From Bacilli bacterium (GTDB taxonomy: Bacteria > Bacillota_I > Bacilli_A > RFN20 > CAG-826): a stretch of 35,866 nucleotides of DNA. A program made the translations under genes and the position numbers. How positions within the stretch are numbered: position 1 is the first letter of the stretch; each line of letters begins with the position of its first letter. Of the stretch, positions 1 through 8,200 are shown one piece after another. The notes under the pieces were generated by a model. That model saw only the letters and a list, made by a program, of their open reading frames with translations. It searched no databases and was not told the DNA's origin. Location: the NCBI GenBank assembly GCA_024408495.1, contig JAKSUY010000010.1, positions 1 to 35,866 of the forward strand, read 5' to 3'.

Positions 1-2
1 TA

Positions 3-227
3 TCATGCGACATTGGTATTGACACTCAAAGAAAACAATTAGTCGCTACCAAACATGATGTAGGCACATTAAAATTAAAATATTGGGATATACTCAACAT
101 GAAAGAACCACGTAAAGATGGTTATCGATTCTTAGGTTGGTATAATGGCAATACACCTATAGAATTCACTAAACATTTTGAAATTCTTGAAGATATGAAC
201 GTTACCGCTCATTGGGAAGAACTATAA
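3..227 (+). CDS. C-terminal end of an InlB B-repeat (Listeria-Bacteroides repeat) surface protein
   Basis: The reading frame is open from the window edge and stops at TAA 225-227, so only about 74 C-terminal residues are present. The last 40 residues read KDGYRFLGWYNG...TPIEF...EDMNVTAHWEE. This is the Listeria-Bacteroides repeat (InlB B-repeat/Flg_new) pattern: K-x-GY-x-FxGWY, then a hydrophobic stretch and 'VTAxW'. Such repeats are found in extracellular surface proteins of gut Firmicutes and in internalins, usually in tandem. The N-terminus, signal peptide and anchor are outside the window. The next complete gene on the same strand also encodes a surface lipoprotein, so this looks like part of a surface-protein cluster. 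Domain assignment is firm and function is unknown. Confidence 0.8.
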   Translation, partial: SCDIGIDTQRKQLVATKHDVGTLKLKYWDILNMKEPRKDGYRFLGWYNGNTPIEFTKHFEILEDMNVTAHWEEL

Positions 228-235
228 CATTCGCC

Positions 236-251
236 TTCTATACCTATAGAA
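236..251 (+). terminator. weak stem-loop after the InlB-repeat gene
   Basis: A 7-bp perfect stem (TTCTATA / TATAGAA, 2-nt loop) lies 9 nt after the stop codon. It is followed by a T/C-rich stretch rather than a clean T-run. It may end transcription of the surface-protein gene, but the AT-only stem is weak. Confidence 0.25.
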
Positions 252-256
252 ATAAC

Positions 257-446
257 CTATTTCTTCTTATTCTTCTTATCTAACCCCTTTGCCCATCTAA
301 AATAAGTCATATAAGATATCTTAAATTCTCTCGCTACACTAGTTGCACTCTTTTCACCAAGTCTAACTAACACTACCGCGTCTTTAAATATACCCTTATA
401 TTTACCCTCTCTTTTCGCGACCGCTATTTCTTCCACTCTAATATAT
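257..446 (-). pseudogene. decayed C-terminal remnant of a serine recombinase
   Basis: The minus strand reads YIRVEEIAVAKREGKYKG, then SATSVAREFKISYMTYFRWAKG, ending at a stop (257-259). This matches the C-terminal tail and helix-turn-helix of the intact recombinase at 10435-10995, and the remnant at 1825-2070. The N-terminal catalytic domain is missing, no ATG start is evident, and about 9-10 residues between GKYKG and the HTH are deleted relative to the intact copy. It is more diverged than the 1825-2070 copy, so it is probably the oldest relic. It fills most of the gap between the two surface-protein genes; nothing else is apparent there except the promoter of the next gene. Confidence 0.75.
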
Positions 447-474
447 AGAAATCCCTCATACCCCTCTTTTTGTG

Positions 475-480
475 TATAAT
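475..480 (+). promoter_or_regulatory. -10 box of the BspA-like lipoprotein gene
   Basis: TATAAT sits within the string TTTTTGTGTATAAT. The same string, or a close variant, precedes the lipoprotein genes starting at 13380 and 12178. The ATG is 20 nt further on, with GAGG about 9 nt before it as ribosome binding site, so this gene is not leaderless. No convincing -35 box is seen. Confidence 0.55.
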
Positions 481-500
481 AAAAACCGAGGTATTTAATT

Positions 501-1805
501 ATGAAGAAATTAGGATTATTAGTAATGCCTTTAATGGCAGTATCTCTTTTAGCTAGTTGTGGACCAAAAAAATATCACATTAATTTTGATGGCGGGGAAT
601 ATTTAACAATTGACATAAGCGAATGTGAACATCAAAAAGAATTGCATGCAAAGATTTCGGTAAAAGATGAGTATCATAATAAGTATGAAGTTCCTCAAGA
701 TGAATGCTATTACGATATTACTAGAGGCGATATTAAAATAAATAATTATGACATTTCCAACACTGATGATTACAATGCGGCATATTTAATAATTCCTAAA
801 GAAGAAATGACAGGAGATATATCTATTAAAGTCGAAGGATTCTGTCATTATTTAACATTCAGTGGAGAAGAAGGTGCGACAATTCATTATGAATCGGTTG
901 GCGAATTTACTGCAAATCCTCATATCCAATATTGTGATGATTTAAATAATCTTAATTGGAAAGATTGGCAAAGCGGTGAGGCAAACGCGATTGTCTTAGA
1001 TAAACCTATTTATGTAAAAAACACTTTAAATACACTTTCTGAAAGTTGGAAGCGCAGTGTCTATTTTGTTACAGGTGATGAAAATGCCCCTAAAGTATCC
1101 GCTAGCGGTAATATAATGTCTTTACTTAATTTTAACAATCTAAGTGCTTATTGCTTTTATGGTTTGTTTGAAGGATGCAAATCATTAATATCAGCTCCTA
1201 CGTTACCTGCATTCATTTTAGCTCCCTATTGTTATCAAAATATGTTTTACGAATGTTTTTCGTTACTAAAATGCCCTGTTTTGCCTGCTATTTCGCTGGA
1301 ATCTGAGTGTTATCTTAATATGTTTTATTACTGCTCGGCATTATTAGCAGCACCTGATTTACCAGCAACCACACTAGCAAATGATTGCTATCGCGCTATG
1401 TTTGCGATGTGTACTTCATTAAAAGAGATACCTATGGAGTTACCTGCAACCACGTTAGCGGATGGTTGTTACGGCTTTATGTTTAATGGTTGTTCATCCA
1501 TAAAAACAGGGCCTAGTTTACCAGCAACCACGTTAGCGGAAAACTGCTATCTAGCAATGTTTGCACATTCATCTTTAGTTGAACCGCCCTTTCTACCCGC
1601 AACAACATTAGCAGATTTTTGTTATGCGAATATGTTTTTAGGTTGTCAAGATTTAAAAATTAACCAAACTGGTGAAGGAACAAAGTTTTTTGAATTCCCG
1701 GTAGATGCTTCTAAGAGTTGTTGTGGCGATATGTTTAGTGACACTGGAGGAACTTTTACAGAAGATCCTCAACCAGGTAAATCTTATTACTACACTTTGG
1801 ATTAA
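501..1805 (+). CDS. BspA-like repeat surface lipoprotein
   Basis: This 434-aa protein begins with a lipoprotein signal peptide (MKK, hydrophobic core, lipobox LLASC, lipidated Cys20). It should be exported and anchored to the outer face of the membrane. Residues about 30-210 form an N-terminal region with no recognised domain. Residues about 214-385 hold roughly seven 23-24-residue repeats of the type 'LPATTLA-x2-CY-x2-MF-x-GC-x-SL-x3-P', related to the BspA/DUF285 leucine-rich repeats of gut and oral bacteria. Repeats 3-7 are most regular. Cys recurs at fixed positions in each repeat (CY and GC), which is notable for an exported protein. BspA-type repeats are often linked to adhesion, but no ligand can be named. 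The signal peptide resembles that of the lipoprotein at 11162-12178 (both contain MPLMA-x-SLL). Confidence 0.85.
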   Translation: MKKLGLLVMPLMAVSLLASCGPKKYHINFDGGEYLTIDISECEHQKELHAKISVKDEYHNKYEVPQDECYYDITRGDIKINNYDISNTDDYNAAYLIIPKEEMTGDISIKVEGFCHYLTFSGEEGATIHYESVGEFTANPHIQYCDDLNNLNWKDWQSGEANAIVLDKPIYVKNTLNTLSESWKRSVYFVTGDENAPKVSASGNIMSLLNFNNLSAYCFYGLFEGCKSLISAPTLPAFILAPYCYQNMFYECFSLLKCPVLPAISLESECYLNMFYYCSALLAAPDLPATTLANDCYRAMFAMCTSLKEIPMELPATTLADGCYGFMFNGCSSIKTGPSLPATTLAENCYLAMFAHSSLVEPPFLPATTLADFCYANMFLGCQDLKINQTGEGTKFFEFPVDASKSCCGDMFSDTGGTFTEDPQPGKSYYYTLD

Positions 1806-1821
1806 CTAATCTCAAACCTCT

Positions 1822-1837
1822 CACTCACCTATGAGTG
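1822..1837 (+). terminator. possible terminator after the BspA-like gene
   Basis: A 6-bp stem (CACTCA / TGAGTG, 4-nt loop CCTA) is found 16 nt after the stop, followed by TTCCATTTTCTCTT. It overlaps the 3' end of the recombinase relic on the other strand. The stem is short and the T-run is interrupted. Confidence 0.35.
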
Positions 1838-2070
1838 TTCCATTTTCTCTTATTCTCTAACCTCTTCTTCCATCTAAAATATGTCATATAAGAAATCTTA
1901 AATTCTCTTGCTACACTAGTGGCGGTCCTTTTTCCTTCTTTAACATCTTTAACTGCTTCTTTAAACTTAACCTTATCATATTCTTTAGGCGCTTTACCTT
2001 TATATTTACCCGCTTTCTTAGCGATCTCTATTCCTTCTACTTGTCTTGTTCTTATATATTCAGCTAACAC
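1825..2070 (-). pseudogene. truncated serine recombinase, C-terminal 80 residues only
   Basis: The frame encodes the last part of the E-helix and the C-terminal HTH of a resolvase/invertase-type recombinase (GIEIAKKAGKYKGKAP..., then TATSVAREFKISYMTYFRW). It is about 90 percent identical by eye to the same part of the intact gene at 10435-10995. The catalytic domain with its RVSS serine is absent. An in-frame TAG stands directly before the only possible GTG start. The end is also altered (RLENKRKWNTHR instead of AKKVK). It is therefore a 5'-deleted copy. A short DNA-binding protein could still be made from the GTG, but no ribosome binding site supports it. Confidence 0.75.
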
Positions 2071-2132
2071 CTAAACATAAAACGACTGTTTATAGAGGAG
2101 AATGTTTTGAGGCCTTTAAGTAAAACTTGTAC

Positions 2133-2160
2133 TTGCACTCCAAAAAATACTTAATATAAT
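2133..2160 (+). promoter_or_regulatory. promoter of the AAA_14 ATPase gene
   Basis: TTGCAC (2133-2138), a 16-bp spacer and TATAAT (2155-2160) form a good sigma-A-type promoter. It is followed by a short leader with the ribosome binding site TGAGG before the ATG at 2179. Confidence 0.6.
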
Positions 2161-2178
2161 ATTATTGAGGAAACAAAG

Positions 2179-3405
2179 ATGATTAAAAGAACTATATATA
2201 AGTATATTATCGATAAAATAAGAACAAAACCGGTGGTTGTTATAACCGGTTCAAGGCAAGTTGGTAAATCTACTTTATGCAAAATTCTAGTTGAAAAAGA
2301 GCATTTTAATTACGTATCACTAGACAATACTAGAGATTTAGCTTCTGCAGTTAATGATCCAGCCGCATTTTTAAAGGAACATAAATTTCCTCTTATCATT
2401 GACGAAGTTCAAAAATGTCCTGCGATTTTCTTAGAAATCGAATCAATTGTTAATAAACGTAAATTTGATGGATTCGCAAATGAAGGGATGTATGTTCTTA
2501 CTGGGAGTCAATCTTATAATTTAATGGAAAATGTCACTGAATCACTAGCGGGAAGAGCTGCTTTTGTCACCATGTCTCCACTTAGTAATAAAGAGATATT
2601 AAACAAGAAAGAATTACCATTTGAAATTAACCCATCTATAAACAGTAAAAACGAAAACAAAGATACAATTGATGATCTTTATAAAAACATTGTTCGTGGA
2701 TTTTATCCTGAAATATTTGACAAAAATATAATTGACACCGAATCATTCTACTCTGATTACGTAATGAGTTATATCGAAAGAGACGTATCACAAATTATTA
2801 ATTTAAAGGATAAATTACAATTTCAGAGATTTATGGAAGTTGTTGCGTCTTCAACTGGCGAAGAATTAATTTCTGATAATCTTGCAAAAATTATCGGAGT
2901 AACATCTAAAACCATTGATTCTTGGATCAGCATACTTGTATCGGGTAATGTAATCACTCTTCTTCAACCCTATTATGAAAATTCGGTTACGAAACGAGTT
3001 GTTAAAAGACCCAAACTTATTTTTAATGATACCGGCCTTGCATGTTATTTAGCGGGGTTAAATAATCCAACTGTATTAAAAAAATCTAGATTTAATGGAA
3101 GATTTGTCGAAACTTATATAATCAACGAAATCATTAAATCTTTTAATAATAACGGGATTAACGCTAAATTTTATTATTATCGAGATACCAATCAACACGA
3201 AATCGATTTGATTATCAGACATAACGGAATTTTAAATCTAATCGAATGCAAATCAGGTGTCATGTATAGCGCATCGGATATTAAAGCTTTTGACCAATTA
3301 AAAAATTCCGCTTTCCAAATACGTGGAAGTGGAATCGTTTGTAATACCGATAAACCATATTCATTAAAGCCTGGTTTTTACGCTATCCCAATTAATTCTC
3401 TTTAA
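2179..3405 (+). CDS. AAA_14 / DUF4143 ATPase
   Basis: This 408-aa protein has a P-loop at residues 24-32 (GSRQVGKST), a Walker B with D75-E76 (PLIIDEVQ) and a GSQ sensor-like segment. It matches the AAA_14 family of ATPases common in gut Firmicutes and Bacteroidetes genomes. The C-terminal part fits DUF4143. It contains E341-x-D343 followed by E356-C-K358, the arrangement seen in PD-(D/E)xK nuclease-like folds. The biological role of this abundant family is not established; multicopy, mobile-like distribution is typical. It is expressed from its own promoter and a Shine-Dalgarno site. It stands between a recombinase relic and a conjugation-ATPase fragment, which suits an accessory region. It looks intact. 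Confidence 0.8.
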   Translation: MIKRTIYKYIIDKIRTKPVVVITGSRQVGKSTLCKILVEKEHFNYVSLDNTRDLASAVNDPAAFLKEHKFPLIIDEVQKCPAIFLEIESIVNKRKFDGFANEGMYVLTGSQSYNLMENVTESLAGRAAFVTMSPLSNKEILNKKELPFEINPSINSKNENKDTIDDLYKNIVRGFYPEIFDKNIIDTESFYSDYVMSYIERDVSQIINLKDKLQFQRFMEVVASSTGEELISDNLAKIIGVTSKTIDSWISILVSGNVITLLQPYYENSVTKRVVKRPKLIFNDTGLACYLAGLNNPTVLKKSRFNGRFVETYIINEIIKSFNNNGINAKFYYYRDTNQHEIDLIIRHNGILNLIECKSGVMYSASDIKAFDQLKNSAFQIRGSGIVCNTDKPYSLKPGFYAIPINSL

Positions 3406-3428
3406 AAGAATTATCAGTTGCAAACAAC

Positions 3429-4010
3429 GTGAACAGCATTCCGTTTTGGGGTGGATGTCAACCCAAATACGGAACCTATGGTGGTTTTGATGAAATCAAA
3501 AACGGCCAAATGTTATTAATCACTAAATACTTAATGAAAGAAATAATTAATAATTATGAACGTAACTATAATAATCCTAATTCTAAAAGAATTGTCCTAG
3601 TGGTAGACGAAGCTCATAACTTTATTGATCCAAACTTCCCAGTAGCATTAGATATGATGAAGAATATGGCTAAACGAATCCGTAAATACTCTGGATCCTT
3701 ATGGGTCGCTACCCAAAACATTGCTGACTTCATCGGCTTTGATATAAATACAAGGACTAAAGCCACTGCAGTTATTAATAACTGTCAATACACCTTCCTC
3801 TTTGGACTAAAACCCGATGACATTGACCAAGTAAAGACAATGTACTCTAAGAGTACAGTTGGAGCATTAACCGAAGAAGAAATCGACTTCCTCTCTATGG
3901 CAGGACAAGGTGATGCACTCTTAATGGTAGACGCAACTACCCGCATTTCCTTCCACGTATCCTTAAAGGATATAGAAAAAGAAGAATCATTAATTCTTCA
4001 CAAAGAATAA
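3429..4010 (+). pseudogene. C-terminal fragment of a VirB4/TraE-like conjugation ATPase
   Basis: The 193-residue frame contains the Walker B region RIVLVVDEAHNFIDP, then AKRIRKYSGSLWVATQNIADF, INNCQYTFLFGLKP and AGQGDALLMV. This is the order found in the C-terminal RecA-like half of VirB4-type ATPases that drive type IV secretion in conjugative elements. The P-loop and the whole N-terminal half (normally over 400 residues) are missing, and an in-frame stop at 3393-3395 cuts off any 5' extension. The GTG at 3429 has no ribosome binding site. It is therefore most likely a relic of an integrative conjugative element, cut off where the ATPase gene at 2179-3405 now ends. The 3' end abuts the next convergent gene with no gap. 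Confidence 0.7.
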
Positions 4011-5015
4011 TTAATATTTGTATAAAGAACAAATATCTTTAATGTCTTTTGATAATGACGCTTTATCTTTAACTAAAGGGCCATTAAATGTGAAATTAGA
4101 GATATATGTTTGTATGTCTTGTAAATTGATACTGTCACTATTTGAAATAGCTAGAAGTTTCATTTCTAATCCATAATTTACAAATATTTTGTAATCCATG
4201 TCTTTGAATCTTCCGTTTTCATCAATGTAAATACCATTATTACGATTCTCTAGAATAGTTAGGCACAATATGAAAGCTAAATAGAATTCATTCATGCATA
4301 AAAGAACTTTGTAAAGTATTTTTAACATCCAAGAGTGCATATATTTGTGTTGATCATAATCTTTCATTAGTAATACACAAATAATTTGGAGCGCAACATT
4401 ATATTGTTGTCTTTCTATATATATCTCTGCTAAATCGCAAACTTGTTTGGCGTTTAAATATTGGCCTTCACCAACTGGCACATCCTCTGGATTAGGATCA
4501 TCACTAGAAAACGTGACATGTTTTTGGTGGCAAAATGGAATTATTGAACCACAAACCAAATTTAAAAAATCTAAATCAAAAATCCGAGGTTTCTTCGATG
4601 GATTAGAAGGTACATCAATATTTTTAAATATTGTGTCATCAATATTATCTTCTGGATTTTTACTTTTAAGTTTGCCGATTATTTTTTGATAAATTTTATA
4701 CTCGCTCTCAAAGGCTTCACTTTTGTCGCCATATATTATTTTGTATTCTATACTAGGCGTCTTAGAATCATAATAAACTTTAGTTATCAAACAATAATAC
4801 TTATTGTTAATTAATTTTAATATCTCGCTATTTCTCTCTTTTTCCACGAATCCCAATTTTTTATTGTTTACATCGTAGATACCAATAGCGTTTTTATCGT
4901 ATTCGTTTGTTGGCTCGTGTACTAACTTAAGGTAGTCGCCTTCTTTATAATCAAATATCTCGCTTTTATTAATATGAAAGGTTATACCTTTGATTTTTCC
5001 AATAACTGTTTTCAT
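4011..5015 (-). CDS. HIRAN-domain protein
   Basis: Residues 1 to about 100 of this 334-aa protein match the HIRAN domain: G-x-F/Y-x(n)-GD-x-LKLVHEPTNEYDKNAIGIYD, then KLGFVEKE. HIRAN domains bind single-stranded 3' DNA ends in the eukaryotic HLTF/Rad5 remodellers. In bacteria they occur alone or beside helicases and nucleases. The middle (about 105-190) has no recognised domain. Residues about 195-330 look all-helical, with TPR-like stretches such as LAEIYIERQQYNVALQIICVL. The gene is divergent from the zinc-ribbon and helicase-protease genes and shares a 48-bp intergenic region with them, so joint function is plausible. A TATAAT (minus strand, 5034-5039) lies 18 nt before the ATG without a Shine-Dalgarno site. 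The stop codon abuts that of the upstream convergent fragment. Confidence 0.75.
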   Translation of the reverse strand: MKTVIGKIKGITFHINKSEIFDYKEGDYLKLVHEPTNEYDKNAIGIYDVNNKKLGFVEKERNSEILKLINNKYYCLITKVYYDSKTPSIEYKIIYGDKSEAFESEYKIYQKIIGKLKSKNPEDNIDDTIFKNIDVPSNPSKKPRIFDLDFLNLVCGSIIPFCHQKHVTFSSDDPNPEDVPVGEGQYLNAKQVCDLAEIYIERQQYNVALQIICVLLMKDYDQHKYMHSWMLKILYKVLLCMNEFYLAFILCLTILENRNNGIYIDENGRFKDMDYKIFVNYGLEMKLLAISNSDSINLQDIQTYISNFTFNGPLVKDKASLSKDIKDICSLYKY

Positions 5016-5063
5016 TTTTTAGCAACCCGTTTTATTATATCATTATCAAAAGGATATCTTGTT
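5016..5063. promoter_or_regulatory. divergent promoter region between the HIRAN and zinc-ribbon genes
   Basis: The minus strand carries TATAAT at 5034-5039 for the HIRAN gene. On the plus strand AAAGG, about 10 nt before the ATG at 5064, is a ribosome binding site for the zinc-ribbon gene. There is room for only one compact regulatory region, so the two transcription units are likely co-controlled. Confidence 0.4.
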
Positions 5064-5207
5064 ATGAAATGTCCAATTTGTGGAACTGAAATGTGGGTAG
5101 ATTATTGCCCTAAATGTGGCTATTCTTTAAAAAAGGATATTGAGACCGATAGCGAAGATATCTTCGAAGAAGATAATGAAAGAAATAACAACGAAGAAGA
5201 TAAATAA
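5064..5207 (+). CDS. small zinc-ribbon protein
   Basis: This 47-aa protein starts MKCPICGTEMWVDYCPKCGY. The two C-P-x-C-G knuckles are 11 residues apart and would bind one zinc ion, the usual zinc-ribbon fold. The rest is very acidic (DIETDSEDIFEEDNE...). I chose the ATG at 5064 because AAAGG lies upstream and because the frame upstream of it is antisense to the HIRAN start. It ends 18 nt before the helicase-protease gene and is probably expressed with it. It may be an adaptor for nucleic acid or for the neighbouring proteins, which is inference only. Confidence 0.7.
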   Translation: MKCPICGTEMWVDYCPKCGYSLKKDIETDSEDIFEEDNERNNNEEDK

Positions 5208-5211
5208 GTTA

Positions 5212-5217
5212 TATAAT
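5212..5217 (+). promoter_or_regulatory. -10 box directly before the helicase-protease gene
   Basis: A perfect TATAAT ends 8 nt before the ATG at 5226. Transcription from it would start at or next to the ATG and give a leaderless mRNA. There is no Shine-Dalgarno sequence. Confidence 0.5.
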
Positions 5218-5225
5218 CTAATACA

Positions 5226-8200
5226 ATGAAGTGCAAACTCTCAGAAATAAGTAATATACAAACAACTAAAGGTTTCCCGTCTTTATCATCTAGACTCTTT
5301 GTTTTTATTTGTTGCATCGCAAGCGAATACCTTATTTCAGAAAACGGATTAAATAAAAAAGATGGGAAAATGTTTAATACACTTCGTGCGTATTTTATTT
5401 CATCAGATTATTCCACTACATCATATTTTAAAAGCTTAAGTGAAAATGAAGAACTTTCTAGGTTCCTATCTTATTTTCCTAAAAATAAAAAGGATTTCGA
5501 TCAATGGGAGAATGCCAAAAACATCTTTTGGGAAAATGATGGAGAATTTAACATATTTACTTTAGGTAAAGAAACAATAAAAGTTAAGCAATCATTTATT
5601 ACATTAGGCAAAAAAGATAATAAGTATTACGCCTATAAGGCGGCTTACAATAAAGATGGTTTTGAGTGTTTTAAAGCTATTGGTGAAAACAACATTACTA
5701 CTGAAGAAGGAAATCATTATGATTTCCCATCGCTAAAACTTTCTGATAATGATATAAACTCAATGACGGAAGCAGACTTCTTCAATTCCTGTGAAGATCT
5801 TATTAAACTTTCTGATGAACAGCGCAAAGCCGTCACATATAACAAAAATAAGAATCTAGTTATACTAGCAGGTGCCGGAAGCGGTAAAACGAGGACATTG
5901 TCTTCTCGTTTCCTCTATTTACATTTTGTAAAACATATCAAGTTAGATCGACTTCTATTAATTACGTTTACTAGAAGAGCTCGATCTGACATGCAAGATA
6001 AGACAATTAAACTTTATAAAAAAGTTTTAAATAATCCAAATGCTAAAACCGGACTAATTAAAGCCAAAACGATTGATTCATTTTATCGGTATCTTATTAC
6101 CACCTATTATGCAGATATTGGTTTTAGTAAATGTCCTACATTTAAACTAGATGCTAAAAGTAGTGAAACCTATAAACATCTTATTGAAAAAATTATCCAA
6201 AAGAACAGGATGACTAGGTCGTTCTTTAAAGACAACAAGATGAACATTAGTCGTGCGTTTATGCATGTTTTGGATACGCACATGAGAGGCAATGTTACTC
6301 TTGATTCAAATTATAAGTCTTTGGCTAGGTTAGTTGTTGATTGGCAACTTGAGCATAACGAAATTTATACCTTTGCTTCAGCCACCGCCATATTAGCATC
6401 CGCCCTTAGTTCTAATACAGAATTAAGAAAAAAGGTAAATTCATTATATGAATATGTATTAATCGATGAGTTCCAGGATATCAACGATATCCAAGACAGT
6501 ATCTTTAAACATATGTATGACGATGAACGTGTACATTTCACATTTGTTGGAGATGATGACCAATCCATTTACTTCTGGCGTGGTTCTAATAATGATATTA
6601 TTAAAAACATTGCTAAACGCGATGATACGGATCAAGTATTATTAAATACGAACTATAGAAACAACCCATATATCGTTAAAGCGGGTAATGCGATTCTTAA
6701 GAAGATTGACACTAGAGCGAAAGAAAATAATGAGATTTTCTCGTTCCAAAAGGCCGGATCTAAAATTAGAGTAACTAATATTAAAGAAGACTATAGTAAG
6801 TTGGCTCAAGAGATCCAAAGTCTTATTGATGTAGGGACACAACCAGGCAAGATTGCTATCTTATCAAGACTAGCAACATCGCGTCTTACAGATGAGAAAA
6901 AACCATTAGACCATGTTTTAGACGCTTTAGAAAGCGCTGGAATTGCTTATGATATAAAGTTACCAGAAGTTGAGTTCAACACCTTATATGACCTGTTTAA
7001 GTTCTTTTTGCTAGGACTAGCGAAGTCAGAAGAAACATATTCTTTTGCTACACAGATTATTGAAGATCTGAGAGTTGAGGGCGCCTTTAGACCAGAATTA
7101 GTAGAAATCTTATCTCCTTCTCGTTTGTGTGAAATCATCTTTGATGATGGTGAGATTAATAACAAAATGTTTGACAAGAAGGCAAAAGACTATTTGGAAA
7201 CATTAATTAAAATTAAAAATACATTTGCTAATTTAGACGAATGTGAGATTGAAGAGATTTTTAATAGATATTGTCTTGCTGCATCGGCTGAATTATTACA
7301 TTCCAATACAAATAAAGCTTTAAAATATCCTATTTTCACCCAGTTAAACACTTATGTAATTAATAATCCACTAAAGTGGCCTACTACTAAAGATAGAATT
7401 GCTTCATACTTCGAGTCTTTTGAGGATTCTTTAGAATTAACAACTGATACCAACGATTTAAATATGGATGATTTAACAACTGTTAAAGTATCTACTATCC
7501 ATAGTTTTAAAGGTCTTGAATTTGAAGTGGTCTTCCTCATAGGGTTAAATTCGGATCAATTCCCAAACACTCAAAGATTAGCGAGAGAACGATATAGAAA
7601 GGAACAAGATCTTAAGATTCTTATTCAAACATCGAAAACTCTTCAGGAACAAACAAAGCCAGAATTAGTTAAACTATTTACCTCGTTAACGAGTGGAGGC
7701 AAAGAGATTTCATGCGAATCTCAAAAATTTAACAACTCTTATATTCAATTCATTGAATACATTAAGGAAGAGGCTAATCTAATCAATAATATTGATTCAA
7801 ATAGTTTAGATAATTATTGCCAAGCATACAGCGATTTTATTCTTCCTTATATTAATAAGACAAAAGAAGCCCTAGCGAACTTAAGGAATGAAATAGATAC
7901 ATTGATACATAAGCATGAAGTTTATATTCGTGAACAGGCTATGACTAATTCCGCTGAAGCGCTTGATAAAATTAAAGCAATTAAAGATAAAGAAATAAAT
8001 GAAAGCTTAGCGCCTTTGCTTAATAAATTAAGAACATATGACTCTTTATTACGACAAATTGAAAACAGCACAATTGAGGCCAGAGCCCTTAATGATTTGT
8101 CAGAAATAGCGATGGGATATTTAGAAAATATCGCTAAAATAAATGAACTTGAAAATTACGTAAAGATGCTTGATGAAGAATTAATCAAGAAAATCGAAGA

